Origin: Gemmataceae bacterium
Lineage (GTDB): Bacteria; Planctomycetota; Planctomycetia; Gemmatales; Gemmataceae
Length of the DNA: 64,000 nucleotides
Assembly (NCBI GenBank): GCA_901538445.1
Contig: LR594585.1
Location: 1,887,369 to 1,951,368 of the forward strand
Direction: 5' to 3'
The notes beneath the pieces are model-generated. The model saw only the letters and a program-made list of their open reading frames with translations, did no database searches and had not been told where the DNA came from. The number at the start of each line of letters is the position of its first letter. The stretch's first letter is position 1. Shown piece after piece: positions 23,743 through 32,066 of this stretch. The position numbers and the translations under genes are program-made.

Positions 23743-25023
23743 CTACTTCTTCGGCTTCGGCTTGGGCTCGGCCGCGGTGGTGCCGGTCGCGCTCACCCGG
23801 ACGTCGATGACCGCGGCCGGGGGCACGTTCGCGAGCCCCAGTTCGCCGGCCGTGAGCGTGAAGAACGCCGACACCCGCACCTGGTCGATCGGCCCGTCCT
23901 TCGGGCCGGAGTACCCGAGCGTGACCCGCGGGTTCACGGGGATCTTCTTCCCGCCCAGCTCGAACACCGCCCGCGCGTCGTGGTACTCGACCATCTTCGT
24001 CTTCTCGCCGCCCTTCGGGTCGGTGAACTTCACCTCGGCCGTCTTCGCCGGGCCGATCGCCTCGACCGTGAGGGTGGCGGGCGGCGGGGCCTTGGGGTCG
24101 GTGACGAGCACCCCGAGGACGCGCCGGGCCTGGTCGCCGGCCGGCTGGCACCACGTCGGGCACGTCACCGCGAACTTCGCCTCCGGCCCGGCGGCGGTCA
24201 CCTTGAGCGCCCCCGACACCGGCTTGCCCGACAGGAACGACGGCCAGAACTTCCGCTCCTGGTCGCGGGCCTCGATGTCCACCGTGACGTACTTGGGGGA
24301 CGTCGGGCTGAACGTGAACGTGGTCCCGTCCGCGGGCACGGCCGCCGGCTTCTTCGGGTCCTTGCCCCTGGTCGCGGCGTCGAAGCTGGCCCGGGTCGGT
24401 CCGGCTGCGGCCGCGGTCTCGGGCGCGGGCTTCGGGGCCGCCGGCGGGAGCTCGACGAGCAGCGCGTACCCGTCGGACCACCCGCCGCCGAACTTCTCCT
24501 GGGCCGGGTTCTTCGTCGGCGTCGGGGCGGTCTTGCCGTCGTCCTCGGGCCGCCCGGCGCTCGCGCCGCCGACGAACAGCACCCGCGTCTTGCCGCCGAC
24601 CACGCCCGACGCGATCCCCCACGCCGCGCCGCGGCCGGCCGCCCCGTCGGTCACCTCCGCGGCCCCGACCCCGGGGACGACCGAGCAGAACCGAAGCGCC
24701 GAGAAGTCGTCCGAGTACACCATGACGTGCTCGCCCCACGGCTCGGCGTCCGACAGCTTGTTCGGCGTCTGCCACACGCCCCACGCGGCCATCCCGGTCG
24801 CGGCCAGCGCCCCGCCCGGCACCCGCGCCAGGTTCTGGACCCACGCGCTGTTCGGCTTGTTGTTCGACCCGGTGGCCGACCAGAACGTCCACGCGGTGAC
24901 CTGGTACGTCTTCGGGTCGAGGCGGATCAGGTACACGCAGCTCAGCACCCCGGCCCCGGCCGCGTTCATGCCGATGCCCCTGGGTTTCACGGGCTGCCGC
25001 ACGTCGAACGGCTCGGTCGTCAT
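23743..25023 (-). CDS. C-terminal half of a beta-propeller (SBBP-type) protein, split by a frameshift
   Basis: A 426-residue frame beginning at ATG 25023 (MTTEPFDVRQP), overlapping the stop of the preceding half by one base (TGATG). The frame is open upstream and reads DRGNSVMTTEP directly across the junction, which continues the preceding half (GGILFYAWT). The content is repeated propeller-like strands (GVLSCVYLIRLDPKTYQVTAW, WGIASGVVGGKTRVLFVGGAS), a Pro/Ala linker and a C-terminal beta domain ending in KPKPKK. It has no signal peptide, as expected if it is the second half of one exported protein. Alternatively it is a separately initiated, translationally coupled protein. Confidence 0.65.
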   Translation of the reverse strand: MTTEPFDVRQPVKPRGIGMNAAGAGVLSCVYLIRLDPKTYQVTAWTFWSATGSNNKPNSAWVQNLARVPGGALAATGMAAWGVWQTPNKLSDAEPWGEHVMVYSDDFSALRFCSVVPGVGAAEVTDGAAGRGAAWGIASGVVGGKTRVLFVGGASAGRPEDDGKTAPTPTKNPAQEKFGGGWSDGYALLVELPPAAPKPAPETAAAAGPTRASFDAATRGKDPKKPAAVPADGTTFTFSPTSPKYVTVDIEARDQERKFWPSFLSGKPVSGALKVTAAGPEAKFAVTCPTWCQPAGDQARRVLGVLVTDPKAPPPATLTVEAIGPAKTAEVKFTDPKGGEKTKMVEYHDARAVFELGGKKIPVNPRVTLGYSGPKDGPIDQVRVSAFFTLTAGELGLANVPPAAVIDVRVSATGTTAAEPKPKPKK

Positions 25024-26090
25024 CACGCTGTTGCCGCGGTCCACGCGTAGAACAGGATGCCGCCGTCGCTGTCGTGGGTCACGAACCGCACCGCCGAGTC
25101 GGACACCTGGCGGCAGTTGTCGAGCCCGACGTAGGGGCCGCCCCAGTCGTAGAACTGGTACTTCAGCTTGCCGTCGGGGGTGTGGACGTTGAGGATCGGG
25201 CACCGCCACGGCTCGCGGCCGGTCTGCCAGTGGTGCTCGCCGCCGACCACGACGGTGCCGTCGACCGGGCTCACGGACGTCGTCGGCTTCAGCCCGCCGG
25301 GGACGGTGACGGTGTCGAGTGCCTTGCCGGCCGGGTCGAGGACGAACAGCCGGCCGGCCCCGAACCGCACCTGCTTCCCGTCGGCCGAGAGGGTCAGCGT
25401 CGGCGCGGCGGCCGGCCCCTTGACGTGCCGCACCCACGCCGCCTTCGTCGCGTCGGGCGACAGCCGGGCCACGAAGGCGTGGTCGCACTTCGGCTTCTCG
25501 GCCTTCGGGTTCGGGTTCGGCTCGGCCGCGGGGAGTTCAGCGACGTCGCCGCCGACCGCGGTGATGCCCTCGGCCGCGCGGCCGGCGACGTAGATCGCCC
25601 CGTCCGGGCCGACGGCGGCCGCGGTCGCCGCACCGACCGCCCACGGGAACCGGTGGACGGACCGCACCGTCTTCAGGTCCGCCGAGCAGACCGCGACGAA
25701 CGGGGTCGTGCCGTCGGTCCGCCACCCGGGCTTCTCGAACACCGGGTTCCCGGCCTTGTCGACCTTCGGCTTGCCCTTGTCGAGAACGGGGATCTGCTTC
25801 GGTTCCGCGGGCGCGGGGCGGTCGGTGCCGATCACCCGGACCGGGACGCCGGGGTCGAACACCGGCCCGAGGACGTTGCCGACGAGGACGACCGAGCCGT
25901 CCGGGGCGAACCCGCCGCCGCACAGCCACTCGTGCCCCTTCCCGCCGAGGAACGTCGCGGCGATCACGTCCGACCCGTCGCCGACGTTCTTGCGGACGCG
26001 GGCCGGCTTCGCCGGGTCCGGGGCCTGGGCCGGGGCGAACGGGAGCAGGGCGAGGGCGGCGAGAGCGGCGAACGGGGTGCGACGCAGCAC
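25023..26090 (-). CDS. N-terminal half of a beta-propeller (SBBP-type) exported protein
   Basis: A 355-residue frame with signal peptide (RRTPFAALAALALLPFAPAQA) starting at GTG 26090, with GGAG 8 bases upstream. Repeats such as GHEWLCGGGFAPDGSVVLVGN and VGPDGAIYVAGRAAEG are SBBP-like blades. The frame stops at 25025-25023 after FYAWTAATA. One extra base within TGGACCGCGG near 25033-25042 would continue as YAW-D-RGNSVM into the downstream half, which keeps the same style of sequence. I conclude that a single propeller protein of about 780 residues has been split by a one-base deletion, a sequencing error or a recoding event. It lies 200 bp downstream of the hydrolase gene and carries a signal peptide like its operon neighbours. 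Confidence 0.7.
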   Translation of the reverse strand: MLRRTPFAALAALALLPFAPAQAPDPAKPARVRKNVGDGSDVIAATFLGGKGHEWLCGGGFAPDGSVVLVGNVLGPVFDPGVPVRVIGTDRPAPAEPKQIPVLDKGKPKVDKAGNPVFEKPGWRTDGTTPFVAVCSADLKTVRSVHRFPWAVGAATAAAVGPDGAIYVAGRAAEGITAVGGDVAELPAAEPNPNPKAEKPKCDHAFVARLSPDATKAAWVRHVKGPAAAPTLTLSADGKQVRFGAGRLFVLDPAGKALDTVTVPGGLKPTTSVSPVDGTVVVGGEHHWQTGREPWRCPILNVHTPDGKLKYQFYDWGGPYVGLDNCRQVSDSAVRFVTHDSDGGILFYAWTAATA

Positions 26091-26228
26091 GGTGTGGGCT
26101 CCGGAACGACAACACGGACTCGCGGACGGAACCCCGGACGCCGCACGGGCAGACAGCAATACGAACGGGATCGCCCCTGCCCGGCCGCGGCCCTTCGGGG
26201 GTTCTCGGGCCGCGTTCGATTGCATCCC

Positions 26229-26273
26229 GGCTGCTCGGGAGCCGGCCCCTGTGACGCCGGCTCCCGAGCAGCC
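26229..26273. repeat. Perfect 18-bp hairpin in the hydrolase-propeller gap
   Basis: GGCTGCTCGGGAGCCGGC (26229-26246) pairs exactly with 26256-26273 over a 9-nt loop. It lies just after the stop of the 26291-27472 gene and could attenuate or end its transcript. There is no T-run. It fills part of the 200-bp gap before the propeller start. Confidence 0.6.
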
Positions 26274-26290
26274 ATCGACCGGGCCTGATC

Positions 26291-27472
26291 TCAGCGGCCG
26301 CGGACCAGCAGCAGGGCGGGGTTCGCCGCACCGGGCGTGTCGTCGGCCCCGACCCACCGCGCCCACACCGCGTGGCACCCGGCCGGCGGCTTCGCCCACG
26401 CCACCTCGAACGGGGCTTCCGTCGCTTCCCCGATCAGCGAGTCGCCGGCGTAGTACGCGACCTTCTTGACCGCCGTGCCGGACTTCACCGACGCGGACAG
26501 CTTGACCCCGACCCCCGCCGGAACCTTCAGATCCCGCGACTTCTTGGGGTCGAACGGGGCGAGCTTGGCGGTGCCGTCGGCGGTCGCGGCCTCCAGCGTC
26601 ACCGGGGAGTTCTTCGACGACCACGCCCGCCACACCTCGGCCGTCGCGCGGTCCGGGAACCACGCGGCGGCGGCCCGGTCGCCCTTGTAGTCGCCCCACG
26701 CGGCGACCGTGGCGAACGTCCCGGCGGCGGTCGAGCGGTCCCCGAGCCAGCCGTCCTCGGCGACGACCGGCCTGAGCTTGACCGGCCCGTTCGTCGGGTC
26801 GGCGGCCGGGTCGAGGCGGGTGCGGACGATCGCCTTGATCCACGGCACCTGGAGCGCGGCCGCGTTCCCCCAGTCGTGCGCGCACCCGTGCTGGACGCCG
26901 AGCCCCCACGGCAAACCGTCCCTCCGGGCCGGGACGTAGAACTGGTCGATCGCCGGCAGCATCTTGAACCCGTCCGGGACCGCACCCATCGTGAACAGGA
27001 GCGGCACCCCCTTCGCCGCGGCGTCGAGCTTGGCCGGGTCGGTCACCCAACTGCAATCGACACAGGTGGTGAGGGTCGCGGCCGGGTCGCGGATCAGCAC
27101 CGCGGTCACCATGCCGCCCGCGGAGTGCCCGGTGCCGACCCGCGGGGCGTGGACCAGCTCCGGGTGCCCGCTCTTCTCCGCGAACTCCTTGAGCGACGCG
27201 GCCAACCCCGCCGCGAGCTTGTCGGGCCGGTTGTTCGCCTTGCGGTCGATGCTCATCACGACGTGCGCGAACCCGAGTTCGCGGCACAGCTCGGCCCACC
27301 GGTCGTCGGTCTTGAACTGGGCGTTCATCGCGTGGACGATCACCCCGCGGACCACCTTCACGTCCGGGACGAAGACGTCCGACCGGACCGGGCCGAAGTC
27401 GCCGCCGAACGACTGCTCCCCGGCGCGGGCCTGGGACGCCACGAGGAGCAGGGCCAGGACTGCCGCACGCAT
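26291..27472 (-). CDS. Exported alpha/beta hydrolase with intact GHSAGG elbow
   Basis: A 393-residue secreted protein. A signal peptide (MRAAVLALLLVASQARA) precedes an alpha/beta hydrolase fold with the nucleophile elbow GHSAGG at 115-120 (Ser117). A later HGCAHDWGN probably holds the catalytic His. A C-terminal Ig-like domain (VKKVAYYAGDSLIGEATEAPFEV) closes the protein. A disulfide pair TTCVDCSW is visible. It is the catalytic counterpart of the 18753-20045 protein, which has lost its nucleophile. ATG 27472 is chosen over TTG 27487. As first gene of the six-gene minus run it is read divergently from recO across a 308-bp region. Confidence 0.75.
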   Translation of the reverse strand: MRAAVLALLLVASQARAGEQSFGGDFGPVRSDVFVPDVKVVRGVIVHAMNAQFKTDDRWAELCRELGFAHVVMSIDRKANNRPDKLAAGLAASLKEFAEKSGHPELVHAPRVGTGHSAGGMVTAVLIRDPAATLTTCVDCSWVTDPAKLDAAAKGVPLLFTMGAVPDGFKMLPAIDQFYVPARRDGLPWGLGVQHGCAHDWGNAAALQVPWIKAIVRTRLDPAADPTNGPVKLRPVVAEDGWLGDRSTAAGTFATVAAWGDYKGDRAAAAWFPDRATAEVWRAWSSKNSPVTLEAATADGTAKLAPFDPKKSRDLKVPAGVGVKLSASVKSGTAVKKVAYYAGDSLIGEATEAPFEVAWAKPPAGCHAVWARWVGADDTPGAANPALLLVRGR

Positions 27473-27500
27473 GGGACCGGCCCTCAAAGTTGACTCACGA

Positions 27501-27529
27501 TTGACATAGTGAATTCATATTACCATACT
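27501..27529 (+). promoter_or_regulatory. Predicted sigma-70-type promoter in the AT-rich divergent region
   Basis: TTGACA (27501-27506), a 17-bp spacer and CATACT (27524-27529, 4 of 6 matches to TATAAT) lie in the most AT-rich stretch of this gap (27490-27530). It reads toward recO, whose ATG is 250 bp downstream. The rest of 27473-27780 holds no gene I can support. The operon on the minus strand (start 27472) probably has its own promoter in the same AT-rich patch. Confidence 0.5.
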
Positions 27530-27780
27530 CTGCGTTCGCAGCCCGCGTCAACCACCAAGTTGCAAGAGGGTGGAACCGGACACCCGGGCAGTTCCGGTAA
27601 GCGGGGGACGGTGGGTCCCCAGGAGAGACCGCAATTCCTCTTCACCGGGGGCCAACGTCCCTGCTCGCCTCCATCCACAGGGGCACTCGCGTGGGGCCGG
27701 GGTTCCGGTCGCGGGGCCGGCGGGCTATCGTTGAGTCGCGGCACGTCGCACAGTCGGGCCGCGCTACCCACGGGACCGGT

Positions 27781-28533
27781 ATGGCTGCCGAGCAAGCACT
27801 CGCCCTCGTCGTCCGCGGCACGGACTGGAGCGAGACGAGCCGCATCACCACGCTGTTCACCCTCGAGTTCGGCAAGGTCCGGGCGCTGGCCAAGGGCGGC
27901 CGCCGCCTCAAGTCGAACTTCGACTGCGCGTTCGACCTGCTCTCGGTCTGCCGCGTCGTGTTCCTCCGCAAGGCGAGCGGCGGACTCGACCTGCTCACCG
28001 AGGCCCGCCTGGAGGAGCGGTTCCCGGTGCTCCGCACCAACCTCCCGGCGCTGTACGCCGGGTACTACGTCGCCGAGCTGCTCTCCGACGGCACCCAGGA
28101 CTACGACCCGCACCCCGAGCTGTTCGAGGCGGCCCTGGGCACCCTGCGGGACCTGGGCAACGGGGCCGACACCCGCGACGCGGCCACGGGATTCGAGCTT
28201 GTGTGGCTCCGGGAGCTGGGATATAGCCCGCGGCTCGATGCGTGTGCAACGTGTGGGGCGGATGTGGTTCCGGCGGGCGCGGCGAGGGCCGCGTTCAGCC
28301 CGGCCGCGGGCGGGGCGCTGTGCCCGACCTGCTGGCCGGCCGCGCCGGACCGGCGGTGGCTCACGGCCGCGGGGCTCGCCGCCCTGCGGGACCTGGCCGA
28401 GCCGCCGGACCGCGGGGGCGGGTCGCCGGTCCTGTCGCCGGGCGTGCGGGCCGAGCTCCGGCCGCTGCTCGGGCAGACGGTGAGCTTCGTCCTGGGCCGC
28501 CGGCCGCGCTTGCTGGGGTACGTTGACGGGTGA
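27781..28533 (+). CDS. recO: DNA repair protein RecO
   Basis: A 250-residue recombination mediator that helps RecR load RecA onto single-stranded DNA. The OB-fold N-terminus reads ALVVRGTDWSETSRITTLFTLEFGKVRALAKGGRRLKS, the classical RecO opening. A helical middle and a zinc knuckle C155-x2-C158 / C181-x2-C184 follow (CATCGA, CPTCW). Length matches the family. ATG 27781 is the first base of the frame and starts at the OB-fold. It is followed 26 bp later by the BamD-like lipoprotein gene, so recO heads a short plus-strand operon with envelope genes. Confidence 0.92.
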   Translation: MAAEQALALVVRGTDWSETSRITTLFTLEFGKVRALAKGGRRLKSNFDCAFDLLSVCRVVFLRKASGGLDLLTEARLEERFPVLRTNLPALYAGYYVAELLSDGTQDYDPHPELFEAALGTLRDLGNGADTRDAATGFELVWLRELGYSPRLDACATCGADVVPAGAARAAFSPAAGGALCPTCWPAAPDRRWLTAAGLAALRDLAEPPDRGGGSPVLSPGVRAELRPLLGQTVSFVLGRRPRLLGYVDG

Positions 28534-28559
28534 TCGACCGGGGCACGGGGGTTCGCACG

Positions 28560-29798
28560 ATGGCCGGTTCAGCCGAGACGAGTGGGCGGGCGACGCGACC
28601 GTGGCTGGCCGCGCTGGCCGCGGCGTTCGCGGTGCTCGCGCCCGGGTGCAAGACGAACTTCAGGGAACAGGGCCGCGCCCTGCGGGCGATGTTCCTCGAC
28701 TCGGCCTACGAGGACCCGGAGGCCCAGGCGAAGTTCGCCGCGGCCCGCGCGCTGTACGACGAGGGGAACTACTCCAAGGCGATCAAGGGGTTCCGCGAGC
28801 TGGCCGACAACCGGTCGAACCCGGCCGGGATGCTCGAGGACGCCCGGTTCATGCAGGCCGAGTGCCGGTACGCGGCCGGCGAGTACCCGGAGGCGGTGGA
28901 CACGTACCACAAGCTGCTCCTCGACTTCCCGACCGGGGCGCACCGCCGCGAGGCGTGCGGCCGCATGTTCGAGATCTGCGACTACTGGCTCGACGACTTC
29001 CGCAACGAGATCACCCGCCGGCAGGACGAGACCGGGGTCATGAAGTGGCGGCCCGAGTGGAAGAACCCGCTCGACAAGACCCGCCCGTGGCTCGGCCAGG
29101 AGGGCCGGACCCTGGAGGCCCTCGACCACATCTGGACCCACGACATGACCGGCCCGACCGCGGACCGGGCGCTGTTCTGGTGCGGGTACGTGAACTTCGT
29201 CCGCGGGAACTTCCAGGAGGCCGACCACTTCTTCAGCACCCTGTGCGAGATGCACAAGGAGAGCCCGCTGCGGCCCCAGGCGATGGCCTACGCGATCCAG
29301 GCGAAGAACAATGCGACCGGCGGGGCCGAGTACGACGGCCGCAAGTGCGCCGAGGCGCTCCAGCTCGTCCACACGGCCGAGGCGACCGTGCCGGAGCTGA
29401 CCAAGAGCCCGGAGATGGCCGACAAGCTCACCCGGGCCAAGTTCGCCATCCGGTACCAGCAGGCCGAGAAGGACTTCCGCATGGCCGAGTACTACGAGCG
29501 GACCGGGCACCCGGGGTCGGCGGTGTTCTACTACGAGCTGGTCCGCCGCCGGTACGCCGGGACCCGGTACTCGGAACTCGCCGGCGAGAAGAAGGAGCAC
29601 CTGGTCGCGCTCATGAAGGAGGGGAAGCCGGCCCCGGGCCGCGACCCGTTCGCCATCGTGCAGGCCAAGTGGAAGGAAGTGTTCAACGCCCCGCCGGCGA
29701 AGCCCGCGGACGAGGCCGCCCCGCCGGACCGCCCGCCCGTGACCCCCGCCGGCGGCCCGCAGCCGCTGCCCACGGGGACCGTACAGCCGGGGCCGTGA
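28560..29798 (+). CDS. TPR lipoprotein, BamD-like
   Basis: A 412-residue lipoprotein with the lipobox LAPGC near residue 30 (ALAAAFAVLAPGCKTNFREQG). The mature protein contains several TPR units, such as ALYDEGNYSKAIKGFRELADNRSNP, RYAAGEYPEAVDTYHKLLLDFPTGAHR and AEYYERTGHPGSAVFYYELVRRRYAGT. The arrangement resembles BamD (YfiO), which works in outer-membrane protein assembly. The Pro-rich C-terminus is disordered. I chose ATG 28560; a GTG at 28530, overlapping the recO stop, would add ten residues before the signal. The neighbouring lptE supports an outer-membrane role. Confidence 0.75.
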   Translation: MAGSAETSGRATRPWLAALAAAFAVLAPGCKTNFREQGRALRAMFLDSAYEDPEAQAKFAAARALYDEGNYSKAIKGFRELADNRSNPAGMLEDARFMQAECRYAAGEYPEAVDTYHKLLLDFPTGAHRREACGRMFEICDYWLDDFRNEITRRQDETGVMKWRPEWKNPLDKTRPWLGQEGRTLEALDHIWTHDMTGPTADRALFWCGYVNFVRGNFQEADHFFSTLCEMHKESPLRPQAMAYAIQAKNNATGGAEYDGRKCAEALQLVHTAEATVPELTKSPEMADKLTRAKFAIRYQQAEKDFRMAEYYERTGHPGSAVFYYELVRRRYAGTRYSELAGEKKEHLVALMKEGKPAPGRDPFAIVQAKWKEVFNAPPAKPADEAAPPDRPPVTPAGGPQPLPTGTVQPGP

Positions 29799-29820
29799 GG
29801 CCGGGAGCCAGATCGCCCGG

Positions 29821-29885
29821 GAGCGGCGCGGCGCGAGCCCGCCGGGAGTTGGGAGGCGCACCGGCGGGCTCACGCCGCGCCGCTC
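29821..29885. repeat. Hairpin of the 4323-4392 family
   Basis: Positions 29821-29845 pair with 29861-29885 with one mismatch (24 of 25). The arm contains GAGCGGCGCGGCG as in the 4323-4392 hairpin. It lies between the TPR lipoprotein stop and the lptE start and ends 15 bp before it, so it would be part of the transcript between the two genes. Confidence 0.65.
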
Positions 29886-29899
29886 ACGAGGAACGACCC

Positions 29900-30574
29900 A
29901 TGCCAGCACCCACCCGCCGCCGGTTCCTCCGCCTCGCCGCGCTCGCCCCGCTCGGCGGGCTGCTCGGGTGCCAGGGCGCGCCGTCGGTTTTCGGGTACAA
30001 GCTCGGGGCAAAGGCGCTGTACGACGAGAACATCAAGACGGTGTACGTGCCGATCTTCGTGAACCGCGCGTTCCAGACGAACCCGTACCGCGGGTTCGAG
30101 AACGACATCACCAAGGCGGTCATCGACGAGATCGGGCGGACCACGTCGTTCCGCGTCACGTCCGACCCGGCGAAGGCCGACACCGAGCTGCTCGGCGTCG
30201 TCTCCCAGGTCTACAAGAACATCCTGAACCGCACGCAGCAGAACCAGGTCCGCGAGGGCGAGCTCGTCGTCAACGTGGACGTGGTGTGGCGCGACCTGCG
30301 GGACGGCACGATCCTGTCGGCCCCCCGGGGGGGGCGGCCCGCGCCCCAACCGGGGCAGCCGGTCCCGCTCGACCCGAACAACCCGCCGGTGCCGTTCGAC
30401 CCGAGCATCCCCGTGCCGCCGATCGCGTGCGACCCGGGCCAGCCGACCCCGGTGCGGATCACCGCCAGCGGCCGGTTCATCCCCGAACTCGGGGAGACGA
30501 ACTCGTCGGCGATGTACCTGGTCCAGAACCGGCTCGCGGTGCAGATCGTGTCGATGATGGAGAAGCGGTGGTGA
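29900..30574 (+). CDS. LptE-like LPS assembly lipoprotein
   Basis: A 224-residue lipoprotein with a twin-arginine-like start (MPAPTRRRFLRLAALAPLGG) and lipobox LLGC. The body shows the LptE pattern IKTVYVPIFVNRAFQTNPYRGFENDITKAVIDEI, TSFRVTSDPAKADTELLGVVSQVYKN and ELVVNVDVVWRDLRDGTIL. LptE plugs the LptD barrel that inserts lipopolysaccharide into the outer membrane. A Pro-rich insert at 148-182 (PAPQPGQPVPLDPNNPP) is longer than usual. ATG 29900 follows a GAGGAA ribosome site. It is the last gene of the recO-BamD-LptE run and is followed by a hairpin pair. Confidence 0.75.
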   Translation: MPAPTRRRFLRLAALAPLGGLLGCQGAPSVFGYKLGAKALYDENIKTVYVPIFVNRAFQTNPYRGFENDITKAVIDEIGRTTSFRVTSDPAKADTELLGVVSQVYKNILNRTQQNQVREGELVVNVDVVWRDLRDGTILSAPRGGRPAPQPGQPVPLDPNNPPVPFDPSIPVPPIACDPGQPTPVRITASGRFIPELGETNSSAMYLVQNRLAVQIVSMMEKRW

Positions 30575-30580
30575 AGTGGA

Positions 30581-30643
30581 GCGGGCCGCGGCAAGCGCCG
30601 CGGCCCGCCCTCGTTCTCGGTGGGGCGGGCGCGAGCGCCCGCC
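30581..30643. terminator. Twin hairpins between lptE and the DUF1501 gene
   Basis: GCGGGCCGCGGC (30581-30592) pairs with 30597-30608, and GGCGGGCGC (30624-30632) pairs with 30635-30643. They occupy the 75-bp gap between two convergent genes, so they could stop transcription from both sides. Neither is followed by a T-run; high-GC genomes often lack one. Confidence 0.5.
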
Positions 30644-30649
30644 GCTTCG

Positions 30650-31918
30650 TTAGCTGAACAGCTCGTCCACCGGCTTGCCGCTGTCCACGAGCTTCATCGG
30701 CCGCTGGAGCGGGGTCATGACCTCCTTGTTGGGGTCGATGCCCAGCGCGTGGCAGATCGACGCGTGCAGGTGGCTCACCTTCACCGGCCGGTCCTTCGGC
30801 AGCATCGCGTCCTCGTCCGACGAGCCGATCACCTGGCCGCCCTTCACGCCGCCGCCGGCGAACAGGCAGCTGAACACGCCCGGGTGGTGGTCCCGGCCCA
30901 CCTGCGGGTTGATCTTCGGCGTGCGGCCGAACTCGCTCAGCATCACGATCATCGTCTTCTTGAGCAGCCCGGACTCGGCGAGGTCCGAGATCAGCGCCGC
31001 CAGGGCCGGGTCCATCACGTCGCCGTGGTCCCGCATGGCCGGGAACGCGTTGGTGTGGACGTCGAACCCGCCGCGGTTCACCTGCACGAACCGGACCCCC
31101 TTCTCGACGAGCCGGCGGGCCAGCAGGGCCGACCGCCCGAACTCGCTGTCCCCGTACTTCTCGACGACCTCGGGCTTCTCCTTGCGGACCTCGAACGCCT
31201 CCAGGGCCGGGCTCCGCATGAGCTTCACGGCCTCGGTCAGCGCGGTCTGCGAGCCCGCGACCTCCTCGCCCGGCAGCGCGGCCGCGGCCTTCTGGTTCAT
31301 CTTCTGGAGGATGTCGAGCCGCTTGTTGCCGCGGACCTCGGTGATCCCGGCCGGGAACGCGAGGTACGGGTCCTTCTCGCCGGGCCGGCCGACGAAGTAC
31401 GCCTCGCACGACTGGCCCAGGTACCCGGCCTTCGGTGCGCCGCCGCCGATGGTCACGTAGGCCGGCAGGTCGCCCAGGCTCTTCTTCTCGCTCACCACCA
31501 CCGACCCGATGCCCGGGTGCTGGAGGTTGGCGCTCTGCGCGTAGCTCGTCTGGAGCTGGTACGTCGCCCGGCCGTGGTCGCCGTTCTGGCCCGCGATGCT
31601 GCGGACCAGCGCGACGTGCTTCATCTGCTGCGCGAGCAGCGGGAAGATTTCGGAGATCTGGATCCCGGCGACGCTGGTCTTGATGGGCTCCAGGTCGCCC
31701 TGCACGTCGCGGCCCGGCTTCGGGTCGAACGTGTCGATGTGGCTCATCCCGCCGCCGTTCCAGAACAGGATGACGTGCTCGGCGGTGGCCTTGCGGTCCT
31801 CGCCGGCGCGGGCGACGAGCGTGTTGACGTTCATGCCGAGGAACGTGCCGGCCGACGCGCCGAGGAAGGCGCGGCGGTTCAGGCGGTAGCCGGCACAGGG
31901 GGTCGAATGGGCTCGCAT
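30650..31918 (-). CDS. DUF1501 protein
   Basis: A 422-residue DUF1501 member with a twin-arginine signal (NRRAFLGASAGTFLG, preceded by an Arg-rich start). The body has HVILFWNGGGMSHIDTFDPKPG, LVRSIAGQNGDHGRATYQL and MIVMLSEFGRTPKINPQVGRDHHPGVFSC, all conserved in the family and related to the alkaline phosphatase/sulfatase superfamily. The catalytic residue of that superfamily is not obvious, so activity is uncertain. ATG 31918 has AAGGAA upstream. It follows the DUF1549 gene after 148 bp that contains a long inverted repeat. DUF1549/1553 plus DUF1501 is the usual planctomycete pairing. Confidence 0.88.
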   Translation of the reverse strand: MRAHSTPCAGYRLNRRAFLGASAGTFLGMNVNTLVARAGEDRKATAEHVILFWNGGGMSHIDTFDPKPGRDVQGDLEPIKTSVAGIQISEIFPLLAQQMKHVALVRSIAGQNGDHGRATYQLQTSYAQSANLQHPGIGSVVVSEKKSLGDLPAYVTIGGGAPKAGYLGQSCEAYFVGRPGEKDPYLAFPAGITEVRGNKRLDILQKMNQKAAAALPGEEVAGSQTALTEAVKLMRSPALEAFEVRKEKPEVVEKYGDSEFGRSALLARRLVEKGVRFVQVNRGGFDVHTNAFPAMRDHGDVMDPALAALISDLAESGLLKKTMIVMLSEFGRTPKINPQVGRDHHPGVFSCLFAGGGVKGGQVIGSSDEDAMLPKDRPVKVSHLHASICHALGIDPNKEVMTPLQRPMKLVDSGKPVDELFS

Positions 31919-31945
31919 GAAGGGTTCCTTTTGGGGTGTCTTCAG

Positions 31946-32055
31946 GTCATCAAGTCGTTAAGTCGTCAAATTGGCGTCGGTGTTACTGGGGCACCAAGTC
32001 CCTGGGTCGAGGTCCGCACGCAGCACCGGACCTGACGACCTGACGACTTGGTGAC
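31946..32055. repeat. Imperfect 23-bp inverted repeat with AAGTCGT units
   Basis: GTCATCAAGTCGTTAAGTCG (from 31946, through 31968) pairs with 32033-32055; 20 of 23 positions match and two of the three mismatches would be G-U pairs in RNA. The unit AAGTCGT repeats within each arm. It lies between the DUF1549/1553 stop and the DUF1501 start. Confidence 0.5.
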
Positions 32056-32066
32056 TTGCGACCGCG

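Noticed and set aside
27509-28483. Plus-strand open frame over recO
   Set aside because: Serine/arginine-rich shadow in another frame of recO.
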